Below, piece after piece: positions 1 through 10,862 of a stretch of DNA of 64,000 bases. The translations under genes were made by a program, and so were the position numbers. The stretch's first letter is position 1. Each line of letters opens with the position of its first letter. This DNA comes from Notospermus geniculatus (lineage: Eukaryota; Nemertea; Pilidiophora; Heteronemertea; Lineidae): the NCBI GenBank assembly GCA_002633025.1, contig NMRB01000589.1:35639-99638 (forward strand). Reading direction: 5' to 3'. A model generated the notes under the pieces. That model saw nothing but the letters and a program-made list of their open reading frames with translations, searched no databases and had not been told where the DNA came from.

Positions 1-188
1 CGATCTGAAACCAGCTGACGTGACGCAATCCGTGATTCAGCAATGGTCAACTCTGACATAACGTCGTCCAAGTCACTGTCGTGAGGTTCTCTGCATCACG
101 TCATTCAGTTTCAGACCGAGATTCTTGTTGCTATTTCGGCGGAAGTGCGCAGATCTTTCCCATTTACGTCAATTTGGGATTTGTCTAT
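1..188. mobile_element. TA-flanked palindromic MITE family F1, copy 1 (cut by window start)
   Basis: This is the right part of a palindromic element of about 245 bp that recurs at 3564, 22993 and 35880. Shared blocks are GTTTCAGACCGAGATT, TTTCGGCGGAAGTGCGCAG and the terminal GTCTAT. No coding capacity. The left terminus lies outside the window. Confidence 0.75.
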
Positions 189-288
189 TCTGTGGGACCA
201 TCGTTTTCCATAAGGTCCCCCTATAGGACGAATTGTCTGGGGACAAATTGTCCAGGGTGAATTGTCCTCTAAGTCTAACCCTAAAGCG

Positions 289-400
289 TCAGTGTCAGGA
301 CTTCAATTCGAAGATATCAACAGCCTGCTGTGTGGTCAGCAATGCCGACCATCACCAACAGGAGAAGCTGTCGGACCCTGGCAATGCCATACATCTGTGA
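289..400 (+). repeat. dispersed segment related to 62812-62890
   Basis: Blocks CAGTGTCAGGACT, ATTCGAAGATATCA, AACAGGAGAAGCTG and GGCAATGCCAT occur in the same order at 62812-62890. This copy carries an extra stretch of about 30 bp. Two copies over 60 kb apart indicate a low-copy dispersed repeat of unknown class. Confidence 0.5.
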
Positions 401-1221
401 CCTTACAGCTATTTTGGTGCATGTTGAGTTATATACATTCTACTCCATCAGAAGACACCTTATTCGCGAGTGAATCCAGTATATTACCAATCTTGGTTTT
501 TCATGCATTCATGGTCAGGCAAGTATTAATGAAAACATTGAGGGATGGTTCAGGGGTTAGGGTCAGCCAAGCTCCTAGTAATAGCGAACACACAACCGAG
601 ACAAATGAATAATTTTACACAATATTACAGAGAGTGACTGAGAAGGGAAATATTTCATTATCAGAGAGTGAGTCACAGCAGAAATATATATTAGCAAAAA
701 TAGATAAGCGAGCTTATCTATTTTTGATATTAGGTAAGCCCAGTTGTATATTTTGTGATGCAAAACCTCTGTAACCACAGAAGGCGAATAAATAACTCCT
801 TGAATAAATGTTCAGAACAAAAACATTTCCACAAATCTCAAAAAAAGCAAGTTAACTATTGCGCATTTCATGAAATGGGCTTTTTCACCCATACTACATT
901 CCCATGACTTTGTGTGTGGTTCATACTTGACTGAGGTACTTGGCAGCATCAGATAAACTAATGTCAACAAATCACACTCACTGGAGATATCAAAGTGTCC
1001 TAGGGGCATAAATATTTGCCATTTCTCCTGACGGTGTTTGGCCACATTCACAGTCACGACATTGTTCAAATGTCTCTCTGTTTTTAACACAGGATTAATA
1101 CATCATTGCTTTTATGGCTTTCCTTTTTGCAGAATTTGTCTCCAACTAAAGCGGGGTTCATTGGCACACAGATTTTGTCCGATTCAGGTTCGTTCCGCGC
1201 ACGGAAACGCTCCAATGGAAA

Positions 1222-1482
1222 GCCGCCCTCAAGCGCGGATCCAGAGGGAGGTTTTGTGGGTCGTGACCCCCCTGCTCGCCACCACCAATTTTTTTTTCAA
1301 TAACGCAAAAATAAAGCTTCTGCTTTGATACTGAGATGCCAGGAAATCGCGTCTGCGGTACTATATACAATGTAGATTTCAAAATCTTCGGCGCAAGAAT
1401 CTTCAGCGCCCGCCTGCAACGACTGCGCTTGGCGGCCCTGACCCCCTCTGCCAAATAACCTGGATCCGCGCCTGGCCGCCCT
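1222..1482. mobile_element. hAT-like MITE with 8-bp target duplication
   Basis: The element at 1230-1474 has ends CAAGCGCGGATCC and GGATCCGCGCCTG. It is flanked by exact 8-bp direct repeats GCCGCCCT (1222-1229 and 1475-1482), the classical hAT target-site size. It holds no transposase. A SINE-A head fragment follows directly at 1491. Confidence 0.8.
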
Positions 1483-1490
1483 AATACTAC

Positions 1491-1566
1491 ATGGCCCAAG
1501 CTGGACTTGAACCTGGGACCTGCCGCTTCCTTAGCACTAGCAGATGTGATAGACTCGCAGCTCCAG
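1491..1566 (-). mobile_element. SINE-A head fragment
   Basis: Reverse complement of the tRNA-like head of SINE-A: GGCCCAAGCTGGACTTGAACC (B box on the minus strand), then the degraded GATGTGATAGACTCGCAGCTCC. Body and tail are missing. Confidence 0.65.
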
Positions 1567-1892
1567 GAGTTAATGCCTGTAACCCTTTTGGGTGCTCCGG
1601 GTCCTGGCCAATGTGTCTGAACACAGAGCATGGTGAACATGGTAAAGCTGTTGGTCATAATATGTCGGTAAACGCAGGTGTTTCATTTCAGAATTCATTT
1701 GTAATTCAAGAATGAGGAAATGCAGATATTTGTTGACAGAATCAGAATCAAGGGAAAACGTGAGAATATCTTCCTCGCAAAGGTTGTCAAATTGGACAGT
1801 GTAGGCGAGACTCGAAACAGCAGTATCAGAAACTGCAGAAATCGGCAATTCTACTAAAGCGGTCCATCCACGTACAATATTATTGCACAATA

Positions 1893-2200
1893 CACCGATT
1901 CCATATTTCACACAACTGCAGCACCCCTGGTAGAATTTCTGACGGCCACTTCCGTTTTCAACCTCACTACCATGAGTACAGGCAAAAAATTCCTGGATCG
2001 AGGTTGAATTGCGCGCATTGGTTCCCAATGCTGCCACCAGGGGATGGATCGTATTGGGAACAACACGTGTTTTTCAACCTCGATCTAGAAAATATACTTG
2101 CCGTACTCCTGATAGTGAGGTTGAAAATGGAAATGGCCAAGCGAAATTCTACTAGGGGCGGTGCGATCGTGTGAGATGTGAAATCAGTGTATAGGGTGCC
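1893..2200. mobile_element. long imperfect palindrome (foldback MITE)
   Basis: The left arm (about 1893-1998) contains GTTTTCAACCTCACTA and GATCGAGGTTGAA; the right arm (about 2070-2200) contains TTCAACCTCGATC and TAGTGAGGTTGAAAATGG. The arms are imperfect and separated by about 70 bp. The outermost termini and TSD are unclear. Confidence 0.65.
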
Positions 2201-2385
2201 AGCAAACGGACAATAGATAAATTTCGCACTCCGTAGAGTTACGGGGGCTTCTTGAATAAGGTCTCAGGGACACTTTTCACCAAGCCCCCCACAACTAAAG
2301 GGTATGCAAATCCTTTGTCAGGCTGATAGTGAACAATAAAGCTTTGTGGATGGGGTCTCAAGTCCCTTGGAAACTAATAGTGTGA

Positions 2386-2682
2386 ATGAAATGCATCAAC
2401 ACACAAGAGCCACTTTGTCCAGATGACCATACCATGTCAACAAAAGAAATTGAAAATGCCATTACTTACTTGTGTACACACACACCTGAAGTAAATGTGC
2501 CAAGCTCCAATGCCTCAAACCTCAGACGTTCCACAAAAGTCCCAACAGCGAAATTGCCAAGGCAAATTCTTCACTATACACTCAGAGCAAATCCAATGAT
2601 GGTTCGTCAGAAGTTACTCGAAGACCTTGAACAAGTACAACAAAATCCAGAATTCCAATACATTTTAATAACCTACGGCTGA
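2386..2682 (+). CDS. unrecognised 98-codon ORF
   Basis: This ORF lies outside every repeat I identified. It encodes a hydrophilic protein with a plausible amphipathic C-terminus (LLEDLEQVQQNPEFQYI near the end) and no low complexity. I recognise no domain, signal peptide or membrane segment. It could be a terminal exon, a fragment of an old transposon ORF, or chance. No promoter, splice acceptor or poly(A) signal clearly supports it; an AATAAA at 2335 lies upstream, on the wrong side. Treat it as hypothetical. Confidence 0.2.
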   Translation: MKCINTQEPLCPDDHTMSTKEIENAITYLCTHTPEVNVPSSNASNLRRSTKVPTAKLPRQILHYTLRANPMMVRQKLLEDLEQVQQNPEFQYILITYG

Positions 2683-3423
2683 TTCACCAATACACCTACT
2701 TACTGCTCATAGCCATGAATGTAACTGTTACACTTCTTTACCTTAGTGATAATCCATTAGATAAGCTTTGATCTGAAATCGACATGCTATGAAAGAGAAG
2801 ATGCAACTTTCTTTCAACATAAGGTGAATCATCAGTCTTAGAAAATGCCACCTACTTCAAGACCTGTTGAAACAAAGACGTCTCAAAGTCAAATCTACCT
2901 GTACCTAAAATCCATTACTTTTGACTTTAATGTCCGTTACTTTTAACTTACATAATCCACCACTTTTAGAAAATGTCCTTTAAATCCATGGCCAAATCCA
3001 TTGCCTGCAGGCCACCAATTCTCACCAGAATTTAATAGTAAAAGAAGAAGCTGGAAGCTGACGTCAAAATTGTATGGCACTTCTGCAAAGTAACTTTTTT
3101 TTACAAAGTTTGGAAACTGAGTTGTATCCTTACCGAATGCAAATCCAAGGATGGCTGAATATGAAAGCGTGACTTTTTCCCAAAACTGTTGCTCACTTCA
3201 GACCTGGAGGCCAAGAAACTGCACTGACCAAAGTTCAGGTATTGAATGAAACACATGTGTGGAATACACAAGCATGGCCTGCGACAAGTGGGGGGCCATC
3301 TCAATGGTTATCTGACTTTGGTTAGGAGTGAGATTTTACCTGAGTGGAAGAATTAGGTTATCAGGGGTTCTTTGTCTTTGTTGCCCTAAATCACTGCACC
3401 ATGTGGTATTTGTATTCCTACAC
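2683..3423. other. no gene recognised
   Basis: AT-rich, with no repeat that recurs in this window. ORFs are short and unlike known proteins. Tandem-like phrases about CCATTACTTTT (2920-2965) are the only local structure. Confidence 0.5.
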
Positions 3424-3563
3424 TTCCATCAGGGCTGAAGCCATGGCATTATTGGCCCTGGTGGTAAGTATGGAAGAGGCCATCTCAAGCTACTCATGTT
3501 CCTCACTTGGATGGGGTTTTTTACTTGCCCTTGCAAAGGCACAAGGTACAAGGCACCACGCCA
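3424..3563 (-). mobile_element. SINE-A, tail and body part
   Basis: Minus-strand SINE-A starting CCATCAGGGCTGAAGCC and running through the body to GGCACCACGCC. The head is lost where MITE F1 copy 2 begins. Confidence 0.85.
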
Positions 3564-3810
3564 TAGACCGTTCTCAAATTGACGTAAACAAGAAAGATCT
3601 GCGCACTACCACCCAAATTTCAACCATAACCTCGGTCTGAAGCTGAATGACGTGACGCAGGTAACCCCACGACAGTGACGTCGATGACGTTGCGTCAGAC
3701 TTGACCATCGCTGAATAATGGATTGCGTCACGTCACCCGGTTTCAGATCGAGGTTATGGTTGAAAGTTCGGAGGAAGTGCGCAGATCTGGGAATTTGAGA
3801 ACGGTCTATA
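3564..3810. mobile_element. MITE family F1, copy 2 (TA-flanked)
   Basis: Complete palindromic element. The left end TAGACCGTTCTCAAATTGA mirrors the right end TTTGAGAACGGTCTA, with long imperfect arms meeting near GACAGTGACGTCGATGACG. TA flanks at both ends suggest a Tc1/mariner-type target. Two partial SINE-A pieces flank it, but they overlap in consensus coordinates, so it did not simply split one SINE. Confidence 0.85.
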
Positions 3811-3811
3811 C

Positions 3812-3992
3812 TCTCACTTGGATGGGGTCTTCTTTTTGCCCTTGCAAAGAAACAAGGTAGAAGGTACCATGGCTGGTTTACTGTCCCATGCAATGGACAT
3901 GAAGAGCCAGGGATGATTAATCCCACATGCCCCGGGCTGGATTCGATCGTGGGACATGCCGCTTGCTAAGGGGACGTGATACTCGGCTCCGC
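3812..3992 (-). mobile_element. SINE-A, body and head part
   Basis: Begins at CACTTGGATGGGGTC and ends in a degraded head (GGGCTGGATTCGATCG, then GACGTGATACTCGGCTCC). It partly duplicates the body already present at 3489-3563, so the locus is rearranged or holds two insertions. Confidence 0.8.
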
Positions 3993-5425
3993 CATGTGGT
4001 GGTGTAGGTGATCCTGGCCAGAAAACACTGACAACATCAGGATGCAATATTCGTGAGTCGTCACTTTTTCACTGAACTTCAACATAAATTTTGGGTAATT
4101 TCAAAATTTGAATCAGGCAATATCCGCATAAATATTTTACCAAAAATATCTCAGCCATGAGTTGCTATGGTTACCATTTCCTCACTGATCCAGCCAAATC
4201 CGCCGTCACACCAAAGACCAATCTGCCCAAAAGGACCATTTAAATACCGCTAATGAGGCTGACTGGCAGTGTGACAGGGTTCAGACTCCCCCTTGAGGTA
4301 AAGTCCGGGCCCTACCGTACTGCCCGATCAACCCGCAGTTTTTCTTTGTGAAGGATTACGTCACTGACCCTGACCAACACCTTTAAAGGAGTTAGACGCC
4401 GAAGTTGTAAACACTCACTCACTGGTTCGCTATCCACGGACGCCTGCGGTGCTGCCACCTATTGTCGGTGATATGTACTGACGTGAAGTATCGCGAGTGA
4501 GTTGCATCGGACCGGGAACCAGTCTAACGATCACGGGTGCTGCCACCTGCACGAAGGAATAAAACTAGTTTGCCGACCATATTTGTAAACAAACCAGCTT
4601 GTTTACAACTTCGGCGTCTAACTCCTTTAACAAAGCCATGCGGACTTACATCCCTGTCACACCGGTATTCAGGTGACACAGAGTGAGTAGGCCTGGGTGA
4701 AGGGGTTTTAATGGAAAAGGCACACAAAGTCATTCTTTCACGGTCGCATTGTTGACTAACTAACGAAATCAGACAGTTTGTGGGAGGCATATTATATTTC
4801 ATAACGTGGGATAATATTGTTAACCATAAAAAAAGCGTACATATATAAAATAAAACAGATTTTTGCAACAAAATTGTAGCTCGTTTATCCAAAAATAGCA
4901 CAAAATATAAAAGTGAGATAAATATGTATTTACGCCCGCATGAACATGACATTGAAGTTCTGTCCTCAAAAGACGCATTAACTTTTAGAAGTTGTCTTCG
5001 TCAAACAGCGACAATCTACATCCCCCACAATGATCCTAGACAATCCCTTAAAACCAGAAAGTGGGAAGATTAAATACTTTTGACACTAACCGTCAAATAT
5101 GGGGCTTAGTGTCATGAGCGGAGCAAAAATGGAGCCGGTCGATGCCAGGGCGAGATTTTACGTAAATTCTGGGCTCAAAGGAGATATGCCTGATATGGAT
5201 CTTAAAAAGTTGCCTGGATAAATTTCACGGAATTGTGAAATGAAATCATCGTATTCTTTTTCTCTGTATTAGTTCTTCACATGCAACAAACTTTTCAACC
5301 TAACCTTTGGAATATCTAACGATTTTCTCCACAACAATCATGGAATTTGGGCATTGAGACAAAGATGGAAGCATGAGCATATGAAGATGGAAATCTTATG
5401 CTCAAACAAGGCAGTAGTCTGGTTC
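3993..5425. other. no gene recognised
   Basis: No protein domain or window-wide repeat. A short inverted pair links TTAAAGGAGTTAGACGCCGA (4382) with TCGGCGTCTAACTCCTTTAA (4610), about 230 bp apart, so a further foldback element probably covers 4382-4630. Confidence 0.5.
4382..4630. repeat. inverted-repeat element
   Basis: Left terminus about 4382-4414 (AAAGGAGTTAGACGCCGAAG, then TTGTAAAC) is the reverse complement of 4592-4630 (GTTTACAACTTCGGCGTC, then TAACTCCTTTAA). Size and structure fit a non-autonomous DNA transposon. The ends read TTTAAAGG and CCTTTAAC, so a TTAA-like or TA target is possible. Confidence 0.6.
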
Positions 5426-5503
5426 CCTCACCTGCTGTATGGTGGCGCTGACTGATGGTGCGATATCGCACCATCAGTCAGCGCCACCATACGGCAGGTG
5501 AGG
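5426..5503. repeat. 39-bp-arm palindrome with no loop
   Basis: The sequence is symmetric about 5464/5465 (CGATATCG at the centre). All 39 positions pair except one T/G at 5436/5493. Weaker similarity continues outward (GTAGT and ACTAC). It may be a minimal foldback MITE or a cruciform-forming scar. Confidence 0.85.
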
Positions 5504-6069
5504 TGAGGGAGATACTACAAGCGATCTGTTCACCGCCAAGCAAGATAGAAAATGTTCAATAAAATCGACACATCAAGCTTTGTTCTGTTACCTTTAAAGA
5601 ACCTAACCTACATAACCTCACCTTTGGGAAAGATAAGTATTATGTCTTGATCTGTTAATTCTGCTTTCGAGACACGAATATAATGTCACGTCAGACTGGG
5701 ATAGACGATATTTTCAACCACTTTCGGCGAGGATCAAAATTCCTGCTACTGTCAAAGCTGGGATTTTGAGGGCAATTACCACCAGTAAAAGATCACACTC
5801 AAGCGTTTTTCGGGCTAAGCACTGTTTTGACAAGAAACTGACATGTTTATGATACCTTAACAAGTAAAATACTTTATAAAACTTTTTAATGATACTTTTT
5901 TATAATTCATATTTTTTATTTTGTCTTTAAGGGGTACAAGGCATTGCTTATATCAGTTTGAGGTGTTACTACAAGATGGAACCACTTGACTTATATTTGT
6001 CTGGTGAGTTTTCAGAAGTTCAACAAGTCAGCAATCAAAATCTATAACATGGAACTTCTGAAAAAGACC
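5504..6069. other. no gene recognised
   Basis: AT-rich unique-looking sequence with no domain, TIR or tandem repeat seen. Confidence 0.45.
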
Positions 6070-6254
6070 TAACACAGGGGCGGATCCAGAATCATGGGAA
6101 AGAGGGGGCATAGCCAGCGCACATCATGGAAAACCTGGGTCAAATTTTAACATCTTTTGAAAATTTCGAAATTTCTCCGTCAGTTTTAAAGATTTTCCAC
6201 AAAAATAGAGTGGGCAGGGGCCGAGAGTGCCCCCTTGGATTCGTGCCTGTAACA
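6070..6254. mobile_element. CAGGGGCGGATCC MITE with 5-bp TSD, copy 1
   Basis: Element 6075-6249 begins CAGGGGCGGATCCAG and ends TTGGATTCGTGCCTG. It is flanked by exact TAACA repeats (6070-6074, 6250-6254). The interior is AT-rich and non-coding. A 5-bp TSD fits hAT5 or Transib; CAG termini favour a hAT5-like family. Confidence 0.8.
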
Positions 6255-6310
6255 GGCATTCATGTTTCCAATGTCAGACTGCCATTTGTCTGGTGAATGT
6301 GCCTTGAAGT

Positions 6311-6577
6311 ATTGTATTTGTACGTTTCCATCAGGCCTGAAGCCAAATTGGCCCTGGTAAGTATGGAAGAGGCCATCTCAATCTACTCCTGTTCCTCACT
6401 TGGATGGGATCTTTTACTCGCCCTTACAAAGGAACAATACAAGGCACCATGGCTTACTGTCCCGTGTGATGGAGGTGAAGAGCCAGGGATGATATCCCTT
6501 TTGGCCTGGGCTGGATTCGAACCCTGGACCTGCCACTTGCTTAGCAGACGTGATAACCACTCGGCTATCAAGGCTCC
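6311..6577 (-). mobile_element. SINE-A, near full length
   Basis: Contains the tail (ATTGTATTTGTAC on plus), the body (GGAAGAGGCCATCTCAA, CACTTGGATGGGATC) and the tRNA-like head. The B box region is GGATTCGAACC on the plus strand and the head closes as GATAACCACTCGGCTATCAA then GGCTCC. Pol III A and B boxes in the head are the expected internal promoter. Confidence 0.9.
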
Positions 6578-6910
6578 CGTCTGGTGTCTGGAGGCACATT
6601 CCCTAGAAAGGGCCACCCAGCTATCTCCTTCCATCTCTCTGTCATAAACCAGGCCCCAATCAGCTAGACCAGCCCTTGTTATTAAATTAACTCCTTATCT
6701 ATCATTTATCTTCCTTAATAGCTGAGTAATAATTGCTATGCACCCGGGCAGCTCTGCCAATCAGAGTATGGACGAAAATCTATCGGCGGCGGCTATCCCA
6801 GAGGGTGACTTTGAAGGCCAGGGCAGTGTACTGCCATGCCACTTTACCCAAACGACACCCAAATGCTTTGGAAAACAGACATTTGACGATGTCAACAATG
6901 CAGTACTTGA

Positions 6911-7424
6911 CAACTGCCCCAACAGTGTCGGCGTTCTGCCATCCTGAAAAGAACATGACAGCGGAAGTGCCCCAACAATGTCAGCGTTCTGCCACTCTGA
7001 AAAGAACTTGATGGCAGAACTGCCCCAACATGTCGGCGTTCTGCCACCCTGAAAAGAACATGCCAGCAGAACTGCCCTGACAATATCGGCATCCTGCCAA
7101 CCTTAAAAGAACAGGATGGACGAAGTGCCCTGACAATGTTGGCATTCTGCCACCCTGAAAAGAACAGGATGGATGAACTGCCCTGACAATATCGGCATCC
7201 TGCCAACCTTAAAAGAACAGGATGGACGAAGTGCCCTGACAATGTTGGCATTCTGCCACCCTGAAAAGGACATGGTAACAGAACTGCCCTGACGATGTCG
7301 GCATCCTGCCACCCTGAAAAGAACATGGCAACAGAACTGCCCTGACGATGTCGGCATCCTGCCACCCTGAAAAGAACATGGCAACAGAGCTGCCCTGACG
7401 ATGTCGGCATCCTGCCACCCTGAA
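6911..7424. repeat. 53-bp minisatellite truncated by scaffold gap
   Basis: About ten units containing GTCGGCATCCTGCCACCCTG then AAAAGAACATGG. Unit starts at 7281, 7334 and 7387 give a 53-bp period. The last three units are nearly identical, the first ones divergent. Because 53 is not a multiple of three and the unit lacks minus-strand stops, long minus-strand ORFs arise that are not proteins. Confidence 0.95.
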
Positions 7425-7928
7425 NNNNNNNNNNNNNNNNNNNNNNNNNNNNNNNNNNNNNNNNNNNNNNNNNNNNNNNNNNNNNNNNNNNNNNNNNNNN
7501 NNNNNNNNNNNNNNNNNNNNNNNNNNNNNNNNNNNNNNNNNNNNNNNNNNNNNNNNNNNNNNNNNNNNNNNNNNNNNNNNNNNNNNNNNNNNNNNNNNNN
7601 NNNNNNNNNNNNNNNNNNNNNNNNNNNNNNNNNNNNNNNNNNNNNNNNNNNNNNNNNNNNNNNNNNNNNNNNNNNNNNNNNNNNNNNNNNNNNNNNNNNN
7701 NNNNNNNNNNNNNNNNNNNNNNNNNNNNNNNNNNNNNNNNNNNNNNNNNNNNNNNNNNNNNNNNNNNNNNNNNNNNNNNNNNNNNNNNNNNNNNNNNNNN
7801 NNNNNNNNNNNNNNNNNNNNNNNNNNNNNNNNNNNNNNNNNNNNNNNNNNNNNNNNNNNNNNNNNNNNNNNNNNNNNNNNNNNNNNNNNNNNNNNNNNNN
7901 NNNNNNNNNNNNNNNNNNNNNNNNNNNN
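7425..7928. other. assembly gap (N run)
   Basis: 504 ambiguous bases. The gap begins within the 53-bp minisatellite and ends inside the terminus of a TIR element, so collapse of the tandem array is the likely cause. Confidence 0.99.
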
Positions 7929-7945
7929 TGTGTAAACGGGCCTTA
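7929..7945. mobile_element. terminus of a GGCCCGTTTACAC MITE
   Basis: TGTGTAAACGGGCCTTA is the reverse complement of the left TIR of the element at 7995 and 39130. The rest of this copy lies in the gap. Confidence 0.55.
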
Positions 7946-7994
7946 ATAGATGTAGCCTAGTGCAATGCACTGGGCCTTTACACCTTTCCAACAA

Positions 7995-8232
7995 AAGGCC
8001 CGTTTACACATGCAACTTTTCATATGCAACTTCATGCAACTTGTTGCAAAAACCTGATGAGACCAAAAAGTTTCATAAAAGTTGCATGTGTAAACGGGCA
8101 TGCAACTTGTTGCAACTCGATCACGCTGGATATTGCATCGATTTTTCTATGTGTAAACCGTCCCAGGTAGTTTGCAACAAGTTGCAAGTTGCTGCAACTT
8201 GCAACTTGGTGCAACCTAGTGTAAACCGCCCT
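7995..8232. mobile_element. GGCCCGTTTACAC MITE, copy 1
   Basis: Starts AAGGCCCGTTTACACATG and ends GTGTAAACCGCCCTA. It is nearly identical over its length to 39130-39368. The interior repeatedly uses TTGCAACTTG and GTTGCA words. Non-coding. The target site of this copy is degraded. Confidence 0.85.
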
Positions 8233-8248
8233 AAAGGAGGTGGTTTAA

Positions 8249-8486
8249 CAGTTCCATCAGGGCTGAAGCCATAGCATTATTGGCCCTGGTAAATTCGGAA
8301 CAGGCCATCTTCCTTAAGCTACTCAATGTTCCTCACTTGGATGGGTCTTTTACTTGCCCTTGCAAACGAACAAGGTACAAGGCGCCATGGGTTACTCTCC
8401 ATGCGACAGACATAGAGAGCCCGGGCTGGATTTGAACCTGGGACCTGCCACTTGTTAAGTGGGTGTCATCACTAGGCTATGAGGAC
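8249..8486 (-). mobile_element. SINE-A
   Basis: Begins TTCCATCAGGGCTGAAGCC directly after the MITE and ends in a degraded head (GGATTTGAACC, ACTAGGCTATGAGG). Confidence 0.85.
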
Positions 8487-8940
8487 ACTTTGTCTTTTTC
8501 AGTTCGAAGACAATGATCATGGCAAGAATGCAAGTTTCTACAAACATCCTTGACGAGATTCTGCGAGTTGTGGGTGAGAATAGCAACTCTGGAATTCCTA
8601 ATCAACGAGATATGAAATTATTCTGGCCATTATTTCTGCGGAAATTCCCACAAGATCTGCCCACTCTTTCATGGGTCGTTAAAACTGTGGCTGTCTTTTG
8701 TCATGAGGTGTTGTTTGTGACTGTGTGGTCCGATCTCACAATCTGAAACAATGGGGAAGCTATGCCGTCCTCCAGGACGTTGGTGGGCCCATCCTGTATC
8801 TGACCTAAAAATTTGTTATCCGGTTTGATATCAGAACGAAATGATCATTACCCTCTCCTTGTCATTATCGCTTATCAGTCATGTCAAACGGTCACTGCTG
8901 CATTGTTGACTAACAAGGGGGTGAAGGTGATAAGGGGGGC

Positions 8941-9228
8941 TGTATTGTATTTGTGTTAGATTTTTCCATCAGGGCTGAAGCCAAAGCATAATTGGCCCTG
9001 GTAAGTACGAAGAGGCCATGCATCTCAAGCTACTCATGTTCCTCACTTGGATGGGGTCTTTTACTTGCCCTTGCAAAGGAACAAGGTGCAAGGCACCACA
9101 GCTTTCTCTCCCATGCGACGGCGTGAAGAGCCAGGGACGATTTATCCAATATGGCCTAAGCTGGTTTCGAACCCAGGATCTGCTGCTTGCTAAGTGGACG
9201 TGATAACCACTAGGCTATCAAGGCTCAA
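8941..9228 (-). mobile_element. SINE-A, full length
   Basis: Tail TGTATTGTATTTGTG, body, and complete head ending GATAACCACTAGGCTATCAA then GGCTC. One of the better-preserved copies. Confidence 0.9.
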
Positions 9229-9748
9229 GTGGGCTGTCAGAGCCAGTAAAGGGGATTGTCAGGGGTCTGTTGAGGGGGCTGTCAGAGCCAGTTCATTGCA
9301 GTCTGTGAGATGGAAAATGCTTTGTGAGAAACGGCCAATGTGGCAAGAAACAACAAAGCATTTTCTGTTCCACAAACTGGTTGGCGAGTAAGGATGAATT
9401 GAGCATCATGGGAGTTACCTTCTCTGAAAGAATGGGCACTAAATGTGGGAATCAAGCCTACTTCCTCTGAGATGCAAGGTACCAATGTCTCAGCTGCATC
9501 ATTTGGACAGTCCAGTCAACATTCCAGTGGCCTTGCTAATTTCCACGATGTGCAGCAATGGTTTAATTCTAGGGATATAACGAAGGTGGCAGCATGACAC
9601 TTAAGTTGATGCTGGATCTTGATGTTCAATAAAGCTCTGTAGCTCTCAGCCTCAAGTCTTGAGTTAGATCAGATATGATAGTTACTGTAAAGGTGGAGGA
9701 TCTCAAAGATAAGATGGGGTGGAATATGGTAGATTTAGGAGGTGTTAA
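9229..9748. other. no gene recognised
   Basis: Holds short internal duplications (GGGGCTGTCAGAGCCAGT occurs at about 9232 and 9273) and no recognisable domain. A possible AATAAA lies at 9629. Confidence 0.45.
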
Positions 9749-10081
9749 GCCTAGCGTACATCACACTTGCAACTGGAGGCAACTAGTTGCCACTGAGCTA
9801 CCTGGCGACTGAGAGGATCTAGCTGGAACTGGAGGCGACTGATCAGTTGCCAGAAATGGTCGATGTACGCACCCTTGCGACTCGCTGGAACTGAGATTTT
9901 GCCAGTCGCCGCTAGTTGCACAGGTTCAACTTTCTAGTGACTTGTACCCAGTTTCGTTCAGTTGCTGTGATGTACGTGGGCTTGCGACTGATCAGTGCCA
10001 ATTTTCTGAACAAAACCATGTCTCATCGAGTCCCAACGCCCTGGATGTTAGCCGAGATGCTGCCAGTCTTGCACACAGGAA
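9749..10081. mobile_element. GCCTAGCGTACATCACACTT MITE, copy 1
   Basis: About 330 bp, closely matching 28914-29250 end to end. The left end reads GTACATCACACTTGCAACTG. The interior is built from repeated GCGACT and TGGAACTG words. This copy's right TIR has decayed. Confidence 0.8.
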
Positions 10082-10667
10082 ATCTGGGTCCATTCCTGGT
10101 GCGGTCTGCAACAGGAGCAAGACAGAAGTCTCGCGATGGGAGGATGTGTTGTAGACAAATCAGTTGATGTCACCAAACTCTGACACAGGACCTCAAAGGA
10201 TACAGACACCGATAAGGGACCTGCAAATCCCTTAACACCAAGAAACATACCAGAAAATATCTATCGGCTATTGGGTTTCCCTTTGTTCCACCTGCACTTT
10301 GAAGTATATATAAACAAAGATAACCATCAAAGATGCTAAAAATATACGACAAAGAATAAGCCGATAGAAGATCGTTTAACCTAAGACGCAAAGGGTGCAC
10401 TGGTTGGTTATGGGACGGGTTCCTTTGAGCTGATTTCTAGTTTTTATAAGGGGATCATAGCAAAGACAATGTCATGTTAAATGGAAGAGTTTTAAAAGTG
10501 ACGAGAAGAATTTCTTCGCCATTTTCTGGAATGAAATGGTGCAGTGTTCGAGCATTTGCTTCTGTGGGATGATCTTAGGACAAACAGTTTGATGGCTGGT
10601 CACTAACTAGTCTGAAGTATTGCCAAGCAGAAGAGGTCAGGAAACTGAGCAGCGCACCAAGCGAGGT

Positions 10668-10862
10668 GAAGGTGATATTGCAAACATTCTGATTGCCAGG
10701 AAGCAAAATCGGCGGTTGACGCCAGGTTGTGCGCTGGGAAGCGATGCTTGGAATCTCCTCACCAGGATGGTTGCCCAATGCCAAACAACACCACAACTAT
10801 CGCCCAGTCTGCGGTGTCTAGCAAGAAGATCAAGAAGATCGGTGGTGATCAGATTGCTTGTG
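10668..10862. mobile_element. GATCAGATTGCTTGTG-ended inverted-repeat element, copy C
   Basis: The right end GTGGTGATCAGATTGCTTGT matches the element ending at 50570. The interior shares CAATGCCAAACA and GCCCAGTCTGCGGTG with 27868-28064. SINE-A follows directly. Confidence 0.6.

Noticed and set aside
1570-2037. 155-codon minus ORF
   Set aside because: Overlaps the arm of a palindromic element and a SINE head fragment; no domain.
6892-7410. 172-codon minus ORF with repeated GRMPTSSGQ-like peptides
   Set aside because: Produced by a 53-bp tandem repeat. The period is not a multiple of three, so the peptide changes frame each unit.
7209-7994. 261- and 181-codon ORFs across the gap
   Set aside because: They run through N bases; most of the frame is unknown sequence.
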